This document shows, piece after piece, positions 1-10,128 of a DNA stretch of 64,000 nucleotides (positions within the stretch are counted from its first letter, which is position 1; every line of letters begins with the position of its first letter). The notes under the pieces were generated by a model. That model did not search any database. It was given only the letters and a program-made list of their open reading frames with translations, and was not told the origin of the DNA. Origin of the DNA: Chaetoceros tenuissimus (lineage: Eukaryota > Bacillariophyta > Thalassiosirophyceae > Chaetocerotales > Chaetocerotaceae); assembly GCA_021927905.1 (NCBI GenBank), contig BLLK01000074.1, forward strand, positions 124,001-188,000, in the 5' to 3' direction. Made by a program: the position numbers and the translations under genes.

Positions 1-407
1 TGTATTCCTAGTGGAGATTGTTGTACTTTGGACATGGGAATGATGATCTTGACTTCATCTGTCGGTGTCTGTAAAACTTTGTTTGTGTTTAGAGTTGTTA
101 CTTCTGTGTTGGTCGAGTCTGTAGGTAATGTTAATGTTTGTTCAGGTGGAAGAATGTATGCCGAGTCTTGGACTGCAAATGAGTTCGTTTCATCTGTGAC
201 TACTGCAGTGGACTTGGACGGTGTAGTGATGGAAGCCAGACTGCCAATGAGAATGCCATTCATGAATTCATTTCGTTGCATCATATTTTGATGAGGTGGA
301 GTTTTCTTTCTCGATGACAAAGATGATGATGTGTCGAGGGGGACATGAAATGCAAAACATGAGGAGCAGCAAAGTGCGGCTAGAGCTACAGCAAACAGAC
401 TCTTCAT
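1..407 (-). CDS. Partial secretory/plastid-targeted protein, function unknown
   Basis: The reading frame is open from an ATG at 407 to the window edge, so the 3' end is missing (135 complete codons seen). The N-terminus MKSLFAVALAALCCSSCFAF is a clear signal peptide, and the CFAF junction resembles the ASAF-type cleavage site of diatom plastid presequences. A second hydrophobic stretch (GILIGSLASI, about residues 51-60) follows a basic region. This could be a thylakoid-lumen signal, which is inference. The rest of the visible part is Ser/Thr/Pro-rich with no recognised domain. I do not recognise the protein. Confidence 0.6.
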   Translation of the reverse strand, partial: MKSLFAVALAALCCSSCFAFHVPLDTSSSLSSRKKTPPHQNMMQRNEFMNGILIGSLASITTPSKSTAVVTDETNSFAVQDSAYILPPEQTLTLPTDSTNTEVTTLNTNKVLQTPTDEVKIIIPMSKVQQSPLGI

Positions 408-994
408 TCTTAACTTGGATTGTAGCTATGAATGATGGTGCCTTGGAGTGAGTTGTGATTATGTATTGTATTGGAAATACGTAAAAGGAATAGGTGCATC
501 AGTTTACATGAACAAATTATGAGGCGGTAGGGAAGGCGGAAGGCATTAATTATCCCAAAATATCCATCCTACCAAATCTACCGATCCTACTAGTCCTACA
601 TCCCCCTATCCTCTCCCACGAACTACCTCGTCATTGGCCAATACAATAGTAATGCATGTATTGCTATAAAAGAGGTCATCCTGTGATTATGATTGAAAAT
701 AAAACAACAACTCAGTCCCAAAACGATTGAAGGCATGTTGTGTTTTAGTAAAATTCTACCATCAATGCCCCATGGGAGCGAAAATTTTCACAGTTGACTT
801 TTTTCATTGAAGAAAACAGAATTTTTGATGCAATGCTTTAAAATTACGTGTACTCATATGATACAGTAGTAGTAATAACTCGAGAAATAATTTCAAGAGA
901 TTATGTGCTTGCATTGTTGGAATATGAAATGATTAAAAATAACTTCTACAATCACCTGCGGATTATGCATCAACGGTAAATCTAAACCCAAAGG
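408..994. other. Intergenic region, no gene recognised
   Basis: This is the 5' side of the partial gene to the left and the 3' side of the aldo/keto reductase-like gene to the right. No convincing ORF is present. It holds a CCAAT-palindrome plus TATA arrangement, listed separately. Confidence 0.5.
633..672 (+). promoter_or_regulatory. CCAAT palindrome and TATA box, possible orphan promoter
   Basis: ATTGGCCAAT at 633-642 is followed 23 bases later by TATAAAAG at 665-672. The spacing and order look like a plus-strand core promoter. No plus-strand ORF follows until 2286. The CCAAT palindrome could equally serve the minus-strand gene starting at 407. Confidence 0.35.
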
Positions 995-1971
995 TCATAA
1001 GTGGCGCTCTTCCGGATATTCGTCAAAACCGTCATCATTCCTATCCTCAAAAATCTTTCCATATTCCCGCCATTTCTTTTCTTCATCCAATGATGAGAAT
1101 CCCATTTTCATCCCACTCAAACATTCCACTAATTCATCTTCATCTCGTGCAGAATGAAGAACAAATTCTATCGGAGGTGAATGTATCGAACTAAATACAA
1201 ATGATAGACAATCTGAAGATGTAGGTGCATCTTCTGAACAAAATTCATCTTGACCATTTCCCAAACCGTCTTGTAAAGAATTCCATCTCGTAGATGTGAA
1301 GCAAATTACAGGTTTATCATTCTCTCTTGCAGCAGGTAAAGAAAGTTTCTCTGCAGCTTCTTTATGAGACATACCATAGCGTAACATCAGCACATCAATT
1401 TCAGGTACATTTGCTAGAATACTTCCGACCACATGACTATGAGTGGAGATACCAATATAGCGAACTTTGTCATCTTTGACCCACTGTCGAAGTGTTTGAT
1501 TGCATTCAACAATTCCGTTCCTATATCTGCTTTCGGATAATCATTATTATCTAAATTTTCTATTTCATCTGGAAGAACATATTCTAAAATAAATAAATCT
1601 AAGTACTCATTTCCACAATACTCGAGACAATCAGCTAATCTTTGATCCAGTGAAGCTATAAATCTACTAGTCCCTCCACCGGCTACAAATATATCTTCGC
1701 GATTGGTTCTGCATGCATCTTTGATACCATTCATAAAGTCTGGATATCGATGTGGGTTATAGTAAAAGAAAAAAGGAGCTATGCCTTCTTCTAATTCTTG
1801 AATGTAAAGTGAAGGCAAAGTGGACGGTTGAGTACTTCGAGCTGCTCCACCGAGACCATAACGAGCTATGGGCAGCCCTGACTTGGAAGTAAATCTTGTT
1901 GACGAAAATCCAAAGGCTTCACATGATGAAGAAGAGATTACAAGTACTGCTACCAATAGTTGTAGCAGCAT
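995..1971 (-). CDS. Aldo/keto reductase-like protein with a reading-frame break
   Basis: The first frame starts at ATG 1971 with a signal peptide (MLLQLLVAVLVISSSSCEAF) and a plastid-like CEAF junction. It then carries AKR-type features: GLPIARYGLGG near the start and EYLDLFILEYV at strand 4. The C-terminal half (RQWVKDDKVRYIGISTH, then LMLRYGMSHKEAAEKLSLPA and VICFTSTRW) is in another frame ending at 995. The switch lies between about 1480 and 1540, too short a gap for an ordinary intron. A frameshift or an assembly error is likely. It resembles the divergent AKR group in which the canonical Asp/Tyr/Lys/His positions are not conserved: the usual FDTA-Y motif is FFFYYNPHRYP here. Substrate unknown; plastid location inferred. 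Confidence 0.6.
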
Positions 1972-2285
1972 GATCAGCTTCGTTTTGTGATGAAATATCT
2001 TGTATCTTGAGGAAAAATGATGTCAAAAAGATACGAAAGATATGTAAGTATCTTTGAGGCAGGTAAAATACGGTTATCTTCGCGCCAAAACGCACCTAGA
2101 AGGGACGCCACACATCTTTCATCCTCACATCCAACATTCCAACTGGCGTTTTTCTTCAACTTGCCTGCACATCAACAAGTCCAAGAGGCTAACATTAAAA
2201 CCTGTCTTCTTCTTCATCATATTTGATTCTATTTCCTTTCTCAATATCATCCACTCCATTTCACTCATCTTTTAATTCATCAAAA
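1972..2285. promoter_or_regulatory. Divergent promoter region with E2F-like site
   Basis: This segment separates divergently transcribed genes (AKR-like on minus, CPP1-like on plus). It contains TTCGCGCCAAAA at 2079-2090; its core GCGCCAAA (2082-2089) is the reverse complement of TTTGGCGC, a match to the E2F/DP consensus TTTSSCGC. Binding is inference from the motif only. Confidence 0.3.
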
Positions 2286-3259
2286 ATGAGATTAATTTGC
2301 GTTCTTTCCATGCTCGCAGCAGCAACTGCATTTTCTCCAGCATCTGTACCACAAACTAGATTGCAATCATCTGCACTATTTGCAAAGAAACCAGCACCAA
2401 CAATTCCAAACCCATTGAAAGCACTTCCATGGAACGTAAAGAAGGAGCAAGAACGTGAAGCACGTAGACTCAAAACTGAATCTGCCAAACTTCATCGTGA
2501 ACTAGGAATTGCAGATGATGCTACCTTTGAAGAAATTCAACAAGTTACAAATTCCCTCATTGCACAGGCTGAAGTCGAAGGAGATGTCAAGAAGAAGATC
2601 AAGGTTGAAGTTGCAAAGGATCGTATTATGCAAATCAAGTTGAATGAGAGAATGGCTGGTTTGACAGAATTGACAGATGATGCAAAGGCACAGTCTCGTC
2701 TTGAAGAAGCAGAGTAAGTTTGATATTTATAGTATTGTGATTCTGTGTCTTTTTTTCTATATCGTTGCTCAAATATTATTTTCATTGAACTTTTAGTGAG
2801 GATGAAGACCTTGCACCAGAAGAGAAACCAGATAGAAGTCTAAAGATGCCTGGATTCCTTGATGGACTTATTCAAAAGCCAGATGAAGCATGGCGCAACA
2901 AGCAACTTAAAGTATTCGGTATTATGACTCTAGTATGTTGGGTACTTCCACCGATGGCAGAGAGAATTATCATGATCAATTGGCTTCCTGCTGCTGGACA
3001 GATTGGTAGACGTGGAATGAGTGACAATATTGAGGCAGATTTCAATCCTTATGCTGGAAAGAGATCACAACCGCATCAGCGAACGGCTATTTTGTTGAGT
3101 TTGGCTTTGTGGATGACTTTGAAGGTGTGGACTGCAATGCTTGGAAATATCAAGATGATGTTTGGAGCTAGATACGCTATTGTTATTGAAGCAACTCTTA
3201 TGAATTTGGGTCTTGGACTCTTCACAGCGTATGCACAAACATACAAGGGAAATAAATAA
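2286..3259 (+). CDS. CPP1/DUF3353-family plastid membrane protein
   Basis: Two exons, 2286-2713 and 2797-3259, with a GTAAGT...TTTTAG intron of 83 nt, give 296 aa. The start MRLICVLSMLAAATAFSP fits a signal peptide plus ATAF-SP plastid junction and is preferred over an upstream TTG extension. Residues about 60-140 form a J-domain-like helical region (LGIADDATFEEIQQ). The C-terminal exon has several hydrophobic helices (VFGIMTLVCWVLPPMAERI, ILLSLALWMTLKVW, IVIEATLMNLGLGLFTAY). This layout is that of CPP1, a plant chaperone-like protein that stabilises protochlorophyllide oxidoreductase, and its cyanobacterial relatives. A role in chloroplast protein biogenesis is inferred from the family. Confidence 0.75.
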
Positions 3260-3485
3260 ATATCATGTAACGTAGTTTCAATTTTATAACGTGAAGCCAA
3301 GCTTGAAGCTTTTATTCACCAAGTTGTTAGCACCAATCATTGAGAGATTTCTTCGATACAATTAGGAAATCGTCATTGTTGGAGCAAAACATGGAATTAA
3401 ATGAATTGATCAAACATTCATATTATTGCATAGAAAATGATGCGCCTATTGCCTAGCTAGCTTGTATAATTGTTTGACTGACATT

Positions 3486-4043
3486 TTAATTTTTGCAGCC
3501 TTTGCATCCTGGAAGATCACCAGGTTTCGGATTAGAAGCACGTTCATCAGCTTCGACTCTTTCTGCCATCATTGTTTGAAAGTTTACATCTGGACGTATC
3601 GGATCTTTATATCTCGACTCTCCTGGATAAATCCCTGATGCATCTGGAGTATTCCCACCATAGGTCTCAAAGGGATTGAAATTTCTACTTGATCGAGGTT
3701 GATTTGGATCCCATTTTGCATATACATCCTTTTTTGCATCATTGTCCCAAAGTTTTCCATCATATTCACCATATTCGAAATATAAAGCTGTCTTTGGATG
3801 TATTATCCTTGAAGGAGCGAATGCAGATACTCCAGAAATAAATATTGTATACAAGAAAAAAGTCAACTTTATTGAAAACTTGATCAGTGAGAACTTGGTA
3901 CAGAAAATGAAAATGCTTGTGCTACGTATAGATCTACCGCGAGCGCTATTGCTGTATCCAAAAGTAAGATTATTAATCAGTCTCCAAGTGCGCCTACCTA
4001 GCTCAATCCCATCACGAATGAAGTTACACCAACTTACCATCAT
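3486..4043 (-). CDS. Small plastid-targeted 'N-module' protein, paralog of the gene at 57.7 kb
   Basis: The proposed structure is a tiny first exon (ATG ATG, 4043-4038), a GTAAGT donor at 4037, and a second exon from 3893 (acceptor ACCAAG) or 3878, ending at 3486. This gives about 137 aa with a signal peptide and a GVSAFAP plastid junction. Without splicing the frame stays open but adds about 50 unlikely N-terminal residues. The mature part has no membrane helix and is nearly collinear with the protein at 57717: [58 protein letters not shown]. It ends NPKPGDLPGCKGCKN with two Cys, in place of the Pro/Ala tail of the paralog. Function unknown; soluble plastid protein inferred. Confidence 0.7.
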   Translation of the reverse strand: MMVSWCNFIRDGIELGRRTWRLINNLTFGYSNSARGRSIRSTSIFIFCTKFSLIKFSIKLTFFLYTIFISGVSAFAPSRIIHPKTALYFEYGEYDGKLWDNDAKKDVYAKWDPNQPRSSRNFNPFETYGGNTPDASGIYPGESRYKDPIRPDVNFQTMMAERVEADERASNPKPGDLPGCKGCKN

Positions 4044-4478
4044 TTGTATGGGGGTTTCCAGTATTATTTGTAAGTGCTAATTATTATACAATTTAACAAA
4101 GTTACAAGTTGCAGAATGCAATTATTGAAGAAGAGATGAATGGGTAGATTAGAATGACGCGTGTGTGACGATGTTGTGATGATGATGATGATGATATCTT
4201 TGGCAGATATATGTGGCTATATACCATAGCTACCTAACTAAAAGGGTCATTGGTTTGAATGCAGGAAGCTTGATGATTCTTTGAGTAAAGATCCACCAAC
4301 ATTTTCCCTTACGTATCTAATCAGGGAACACACTTATCCATGTAATGTCAGCAGACTTCGATAATACCAAAATTTCTACAAACTAAAATATAAAGAAAAT
4401 ATTACATACTTTTTATGTTGTTCGAATTTTGAGAAGATTCGAAAGTTCTGTTCCTCCTGATAGTTCAAACACCATAAT
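4044..4478. other. Intergenic region; upstream of the N-module gene
   Basis: No gene was seen. It contains a GAT/GATG microsatellite at about 4175-4196 and TGACGCG at 4155, followed by TGTGACGATG. TGACGC is one of the half-site types described for diatom CO2/cAMP-responsive elements, but so short a match is expected often by chance. Confidence 0.3.
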
Positions 4479-6132
4479 TTAAACAGCACCCTGCGACATC
4501 ATTGCATTAGCAACTCTCAAGAAGCCTGTAATGGTTGCTCCTGTGTACAAATCACCTCTCGCATGAAATTCTTGTGCAGCATTCTTTACGTCAGAATATA
4601 CTCTTGCAACTTCCTTCTCAAACTGTTCATCCATCGCATTTGGTCCTAGTGCATGATGAATCGAACATCCAGACAACGTCAACACACTTGGTCCGTACAT
4701 AAGTCCTCTCTTTTTAATAATCTTTCTTGCGTCGTTTGTGACTGCTGAATGACCTCCTTCAATAATACCCTTACATCCATTATCAGCCAATTGAATTGCA
4801 GCTTCTTGAGTAATATCATTCATGGCCGCACACGGGAAGCATAGATCACATGAAATATCCAAAAGACTTTCTGGATCATTGAATTGGGCAGTAGTAGAAG
4901 CAATAATGTATCTTCCAAGCAAAGCTCCTCTCTCATCCTTGATCTTGTCAATGATCTTTAGCTTTGATTCATCAATTCCATCTGGTTCATACAAATGTCC
5001 AGATGAATCCGAGAAAGTGAGAGGGATAGCACCAAATTCAAGAAGCTTCGCTGCAACAGATCTAGCAACCTTTCCAGCCCCAATGATAAGACAACGCTTT
5101 CCTTTAAGACTGTCACCCTTGTCTTTGAGCATTTCATTTGCAAAGTATACGACTCCTTCACCAGATGCCTATTGTAAGCGCAAAACAAGGTAGAAAGGGT
5201 TAGAAAAAGGAGAAATCAATGAAACAAAAGATACTCATCCTATCCTGTGTTTCAAATAAACTTACATCTTGATCAGAAGTAGAGAGAAAAGGCTTGCCGT
5301 TGGAACTACTGACAATGTTAATTCTCTTGTATTGTCCGTACATGTATCCAAGTTCTTTTTCACCTACACCCATGCCCATAGTCGGCAAATCCATATCAGG
5401 TCCAATATACTTGACAAGTTCCGTCATGTAACTCTGACAGAATCTCTGAATCTCAGCTTCGGATTTATCAAACGGATTCAAATCACATCCTCCTACAGCT
5501 GCACCAATTGGAAACCCAGTAAGACTGTTGCTAAAGACGGAATCAAATCCAAGAGACTTCATAGAGGAAGAATTGATGTGAGATCCAAAGTGAAGACCAC
5601 CTTCATATGGTCCCAAGGCAGAGTTGTACTGGATACGGTATCCACGGTTCATACGAATAACTCCAGTGTCATCAAGCCAAGGCACACGAAATTGAATCAA
5701 ACGTTCTGGCTCCATGAGTTGCTTCGCTACAAATGCATATCTTGGATTTCTCTCAAAGATGGGGCTGAGGCAACTCATGTAAGCAGCAATAGTCTCAATG
5801 AACTGTGTCTCATGTGAATCACGACGTTTTGCTTCCTGTACCAGTAGGTTGGCAGCCTCGAGTCCAGTTCGGAATCTAACGTCGCCTTGACGGCGAAACA
5901 AAGGCTTGTTTCTCCAGTTTTTGGAGAGTGTCATGTTGGAGTGAACATTTTGGTTCTTTGCCAATAGAGTTCTGGATGAGCTTGGCTGCTCGCTGGATAG
6001 TACTGATGAAGAAGAGTATTCGCGAAGAGAATTGTTCTGGATACCATTGATGACTGCACTGCTGCTGCCAGTATGGATACGTGATGAAATGGCCGAAGCC
6101 GATACTTTGCTCGAACGAAGACGGCTCAACAT
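4479..6132 (-). CDS. Glutamate dehydrogenase-like protein lacking catalytic residues
   Basis: Exons 6132-5266 and 5168-4479 (97-nt GTAAGT...AATAG intron, phase 0) give 518 aa: a Ser/Arg-rich, probably mitochondrial presequence, then a full-length hexameric-type GDH fold. The scaffold is well kept (FRVPWLDDTG, RFCQSYMTELVKYIGPD, YGQYKRI, Rossmann GAGKVARSVAAKLLEFG, C-terminal ANAMMSQGAV). Active-site positions are changed: PYKGG is PYEGG (E177), GGGKGG is GAAVGG (V213), PAGDIG is PTMGMG (G253), RPEATGYG is DQDASGEG across the intron, EGANMPT is EGGHSAVT, and KAANAGGV is VLTLSGCS. Lys192 (MKSLGF) is retained. The frame is intact, so this looks like a conserved pseudoenzyme, perhaps a regulatory partner of an active GDH (inference). 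Confidence 0.85.
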
Positions 6133-6557
6133 TTTTGAATGTGTTACTTCTGTAGAAGACTAGTTTATAAGTCAATGTCTATCTGATCTATTATTTAACT
6201 TCCCTTTTCAAAAAGATACATGAACATTCATCGCATCACTGCATCTTCTTCCGAGTTTCATGGTCGATGTTTGATGTCAACAGAACAACATAAGAACCCC
6301 ACCGAATTGTATCTATTTGAAAAAGAGAAGGGAAGAGAAGAGAAACAGATGCTTTTACCAGGTTTTTACCTTCTTGATTATTGTCACAAATCTAAATGTT
6401 TACTCTCTCACAACCTTTATCTCGATCTCACCTGCGCTCAAAGCACAGCAGTCATACCACATTTACCAAACAAAAATATATAAATTCAGCTCCAATAAAA
6501 ATAAATATCTTTATAGATTTTAAATGTTGAATAAAATCACTATTTACACTAGTGTCC
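6133..6557. other. Intergenic region, no gene supported
   Basis: AT-rich sequence between the 5' end of the GDH-like gene and the 3' end of the translocator gene, both on the minus strand. Short plus-strand frames here have no domain or targeting features. Confidence 0.4.
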
Positions 6558-7887
6558 TTAGTTCTTGCGTCTTCCCCTTCTTCCCTTTTGCTTTGCAGCA
6601 GCTTCCGCTTCTGCCTTTTCCAAGTTCTCATAGTATTGCTTGGTCAAACTGTACAAGAGAACTCCTGAAATACCAATACCTGATCCAATTCCAGCCTGTA
6701 CTGAAACTGGATTACGGAATACAAGAACAGAAGCAACCATGATGAATACACGCTTCATGGTATTTCCAACTGCAAGAGTCACCGGATGAACATTACTGAG
6801 TGCAAGATACATGACTTCATTGTTCAAGTAATGGAAAAGTCCAGAAGTAATTACAGATTTGACAAGGTCATTGGATGCAATAGCATTCTCTCCAGTAGTA
6901 GCCTTTGCCCACAATTCCAACAACAATCCCTTTTCAGCAATCAATGCAGCTGGAATACACAAAAAGAAGGATGCAATAGTCACAACTGCAAAAAGATTGA
7001 CAGCATTCATATTCTCTCCAATATAACTAGTCATACCGGTCTTACTCACAACTGCTCTCAATGCAAATGATAAGTTACTAGACATGGCCATCCAAAATGC
7101 CAACCATGAAAAGGAACGTTCTTTCAAACATGCATATCCTACACCTCCAACCACAGGAATAAGAGTAGCATATACTTGCGGTTTCATCCATTTACCAAAT
7201 ACCAAACCGGAAATCATTGCTGAAAAGAATGGTTCAAGAGCTTTGACAATGTGTGTGAAAGATACCGGTCCTGCACCTAGAGACACCATTGAAAACAATT
7301 GTCCTGATCCATGGTAGGTTCCTACTTTCCATGCGATTTCACGTCCCTTTGCTGTTAGTTTTGGTGTAGCTCTTAATTTAGTCATCCAGAGAAGTGCAGC
7401 GTATAATCCTCCGATACCAAGTTGAATGGTTCCTACTGTCACTGGTGCAGGGATAATATTCAATAGCTTTTTGTTCATGACTAAAGAAATAGGGGTAAGT
7501 TTTTAATCATGATATTTTATAAATGATGTACATGTATACTGTAGAAATGGACTTACTGTTGTAAATAACATTGAGAGCATACCAAAGTCCAAAGTAGAAG
7601 CCAATCTTGAGTCTCTCTTTCATTCCAGTATTGGCCACTTCAGGAACCTCGACAGCTTTCTTGGCTCCTCCTCTAGAGTGCATGACTGACAATGACTCAA
7701 CATCATCTTGAGCTACAGGAGATTGAACGAGACTTTGAGTCTCCTCAAAGGAACGAGTATTGTGTACAAAAGGTTGCTTACGATGCATAGTACTGATGAC
7801 TGAAGAAGGGGAAGACTGGATTGCTTCAATGGATGTCAATGTGGTCGAGAGTACACTCAAACAAACCGCAAAATTACAAAACTTCAT
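6558..7887 (-). CDS. Triose-phosphate/phosphate translocator (plastid)
   Basis: Exons 7887-7557 and 7480-6558 (76-nt GTAAGT...TTTAG intron) give 417 aa. The join restores the diagnostic WYALNVIYNIMNKKLLN. An N-terminal signal peptide and a Ser-rich region precede the carrier domain of the drug/metabolite transporter fold. Family hallmarks are visible: PAPVTVGTIQLGIGGLY, VSFTHIVKALEPFFSA, LSFALRAVVSKTGM, YLNNEVMYLALSNVHPVTLAVGNTMKRV. The Lys and Arg of the last motif (TMKRV) are the substrate-phosphate contacts known from the family. The tail is basic (KQKGRRGRRKN). It exports triose phosphate in exchange for phosphate across a plastid envelope membrane; which of the four membranes is not decidable here. 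Confidence 0.92.
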
Positions 7888-8362
7888 TTTCCTATCTATT
7901 GATACTTCTCAAATGTGGTACTGTGAGATTATGAACAGAATTATTTACTATTTATGTTGCTGTTGAAATAACAACAAATCTCATAAGGAAGGGGCAATCA
8001 AAAAGATTCAACGGCCAATCAATCCAATCATGTGTGTCTTCTCACAAAAAGGATGGACGGACAGACGTTGGAGGAAAGGGTATCTTTGCTCTTCGCGCCC
8101 TTTTGGGCTGACTTCATTTTTGTTAGAGAAAATGTACCTTCATTTTGATTGATTGATGACATGAACTAATGAAGACCATATTTCTAGCAATATAATCTAC
8201 ATGTTTACTATCATTCGTAGTCTCTCGAAGTCCAGCAGAAGTGGTTCTAGGTAAGACCAGATGTATATGCTTCCCTGGAAAATCTTTGCATCAAATTTGC
8301 TGACACCAAGAATTTAGACTCAACGTCCATTCTTAATTACATCCTATAATATTCATGTCATT
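7888..8362. promoter_or_regulatory. Divergent intergenic region between translocator and cryptochrome
   Basis: Noncoding region upstream of both the plastid translocator (minus) and the cryptochrome (plus). A GC-rich TTCGCGCCC lies at 8092-8100 but does not fit the full E2F consensus. No TATA box was recognised. Confidence 0.3.
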
Positions 8363-10120
8363 ATGAAATACAAAATGAACACACTACATCTTCTTTTTAT
8401 AACTAGCCATCTCTTGACTAGCATAAGGGCACTCTCTACATCAACACATAAACTAGTCTGGTTCCGCGATCATGCTCTTCGGATCCAAGACAATGAAGCA
8501 CTTCACACTGCCATTACTGAAACGGATGAAAATGGGTCCATTCAACCTTTTTATTTATGGCAAAGTAGTGCTAAAGATGCAACATATCCTAATCCCGTCA
8601 ATACACAAACAGGAGGAACAGCTCGGGATGTATTTACAGCTACAGCTTTAAAGAGTTTAAACCAGACATTTCATGGAAATCTTGCAGTAGGGCTTTTAGA
8701 TTCTTCTCCTAATGAATGTCAAGCAACATCTATCGCCAAGGAATTGGTGCATATTTGCAAATCATCAAATCTGAATGAAATTTTCTATCAACGTTCTTAC
8801 AATGATGAAGTGGAGAATGTGATTGCAAAAGAGTTGGAAAAGAATGGGATAGATGCAAGAGTATTTAGTTCGTATACTTTATTGGATTATGAAAATCGTC
8901 AAGTTCCATGGGAAAAAATTGTCTTGGATGATCCATGGCGTTCACCTTTGATTCCATATGTAGAATATGTACAAGATACTATTGAAGAAGAAGGATTGAA
9001 GCCGGTGTTGGATATTGATGATTGTAGTTTAAAGAAAGCTTCTTGTGCCGATATTGCATTGACGTGTCCTTGTGATGTTGATGAATTGAATGAGAAAGTA
9101 GGTATTACTCCTGGAAATACGGAATGGGGCAAGTCTATTGTGAAAGAATGGCCAGCAGATGAAATTTCTGCTCAAAAAGCCCTGACGAATTTTCTAGATT
9201 CTTTGGAACAAAAGGAAGATGACGATGCGAAGAAAACAACTCATCTGGCATCACTTTTGTCGCCATATTTAGCTCGAGGATTGATTTCACCAAAGCAAGT
9301 GTATAGTGGAATTAAATCTGTAGTAAAGGAACGGGATGTAGGATCTATCGTTCGACGCATTTGCTGGCGTGACTATGCATACGCTGTAGCCAAACTATTT
9401 CCAAATGTCGTAAAAGGAGAACCAATCCGAGATGGATACGATGCTGTCCATGACGGTGTAGATCTAGAGGAAGAAGAGCAACAAAAAAGATTAGACAGTT
9501 GGAAAGAAGGGCGAACTGGATTTCCTCTAGTAGACTCTGGGATGAGAGAATTAGTTGCTACAGGCTATATGCCCCAAAAGGTACGACTAGCGTGTTCCAC
9601 TTTTCTTGTAGAGGGTCTTGGTCTCCCGTGGCGAGCGGGTATGCAGCACTTTGCTGAATTCTTGGTAGATTATGATGAAGTTATCAATAGTAATATGTGG
9701 CAAAATAGTGCATGTGTTGGATTAGATCCCTACTATATGGGCATGAATTACAAAAGACGTCAGTATTGGGATAAGGAGGGAGATTATGTTCGAAAGTGGT
9801 GTCCTGAATTGACCTCATTGCCTGACTCTATAGATATAGAGGTTGGAAAGACAACAAAAACAATTGATTGTCTCTACGAACCATGGGCATGCCCACCGGA
9901 AATCTTGGAAAAATGCGAAATAGAACTTGGTGTTACATCAAGAATTTGTGACGAGAGACAAACTAGATCAGATTATTTTGCAAAGGTTAGAATGGAAAGA
10001 TCAAAATGGCCAGCCACAAAAATTGATGACAAGAAAAGAGACTTTGTCCAACTAGGAGATATTGCTAGAATTGGGATGTTCACACCAAGAGCGATCCAAC
10101 TCAAAAGGATAAGAGATTAA
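8363..10120 (+). CDS. Cryptochrome/photolyase family protein, plant-like
   Basis: A single exon of 585 aa starts at ATG 8363. After a hydrophobic N-terminus (LHLLFITSHLLTSIRALS, a possible targeting peptide) comes the photolyase-type domain (KLVWFRDHALRIQDNEAL), then the FAD-binding domain: RICWRDYAYAVAKLFP, GRTGFPLVDSGMRELVATGY, LPWRAGMQHF, NSNMWQNSACVG, DKEGDYVRKWCPEL. Two of the three electron-transfer tryptophans appear kept (LPW, NMW). The surface one, the W of ATGW in many relatives, is Tyr (ATGYM). The tail after the flavin domain is short. A blue-light receptor role like diatom CryP is likely; DNA repair activity cannot be judged by eye. Confidence 0.85.
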   Translation: MKYKMNTLHLLFITSHLLTSIRALSTSTHKLVWFRDHALRIQDNEALHTAITETDENGSIQPFYLWQSSAKDATYPNPVNTQTGGTARDVFTATALKSLNQTFHGNLAVGLLDSSPNECQATSIAKELVHICKSSNLNEIFYQRSYNDEVENVIAKELEKNGIDARVFSSYTLLDYENRQVPWEKIVLDDPWRSPLIPYVEYVQDTIEEEGLKPVLDIDDCSLKKASCADIALTCPCDVDELNEKVGITPGNTEWGKSIVKEWPADEISAQKALTNFLDSLEQKEDDDAKKTTHLASLLSPYLARGLISPKQVYSGIKSVVKERDVGSIVRRICWRDYAYAVAKLFPNVVKGEPIRDGYDAVHDGVDLEEEEQQKRLDSWKEGRTGFPLVDSGMRELVATGYMPQKVRLACSTFLVEGLGLPWRAGMQHFAEFLVDYDEVINSNMWQNSACVGLDPYYMGMNYKRRQYWDKEGDYVRKWCPELTSLPDSIDIEVGKTTKTIDCLYEPWACPPEILEKCEIELGVTSRICDERQTRSDYFAKVRMERSKWPATKIDDKKRDFVQLGDIARIGMFTPRAIQLKRIRD

Positions 10121-10128
10121 ATAGCAGT

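Noticed and set aside
6220-6523. Short plus-strand frames in the GDH-translocator spacer
   Set aside because: AT-driven composition, mutually overlapping, with no conserved motif.
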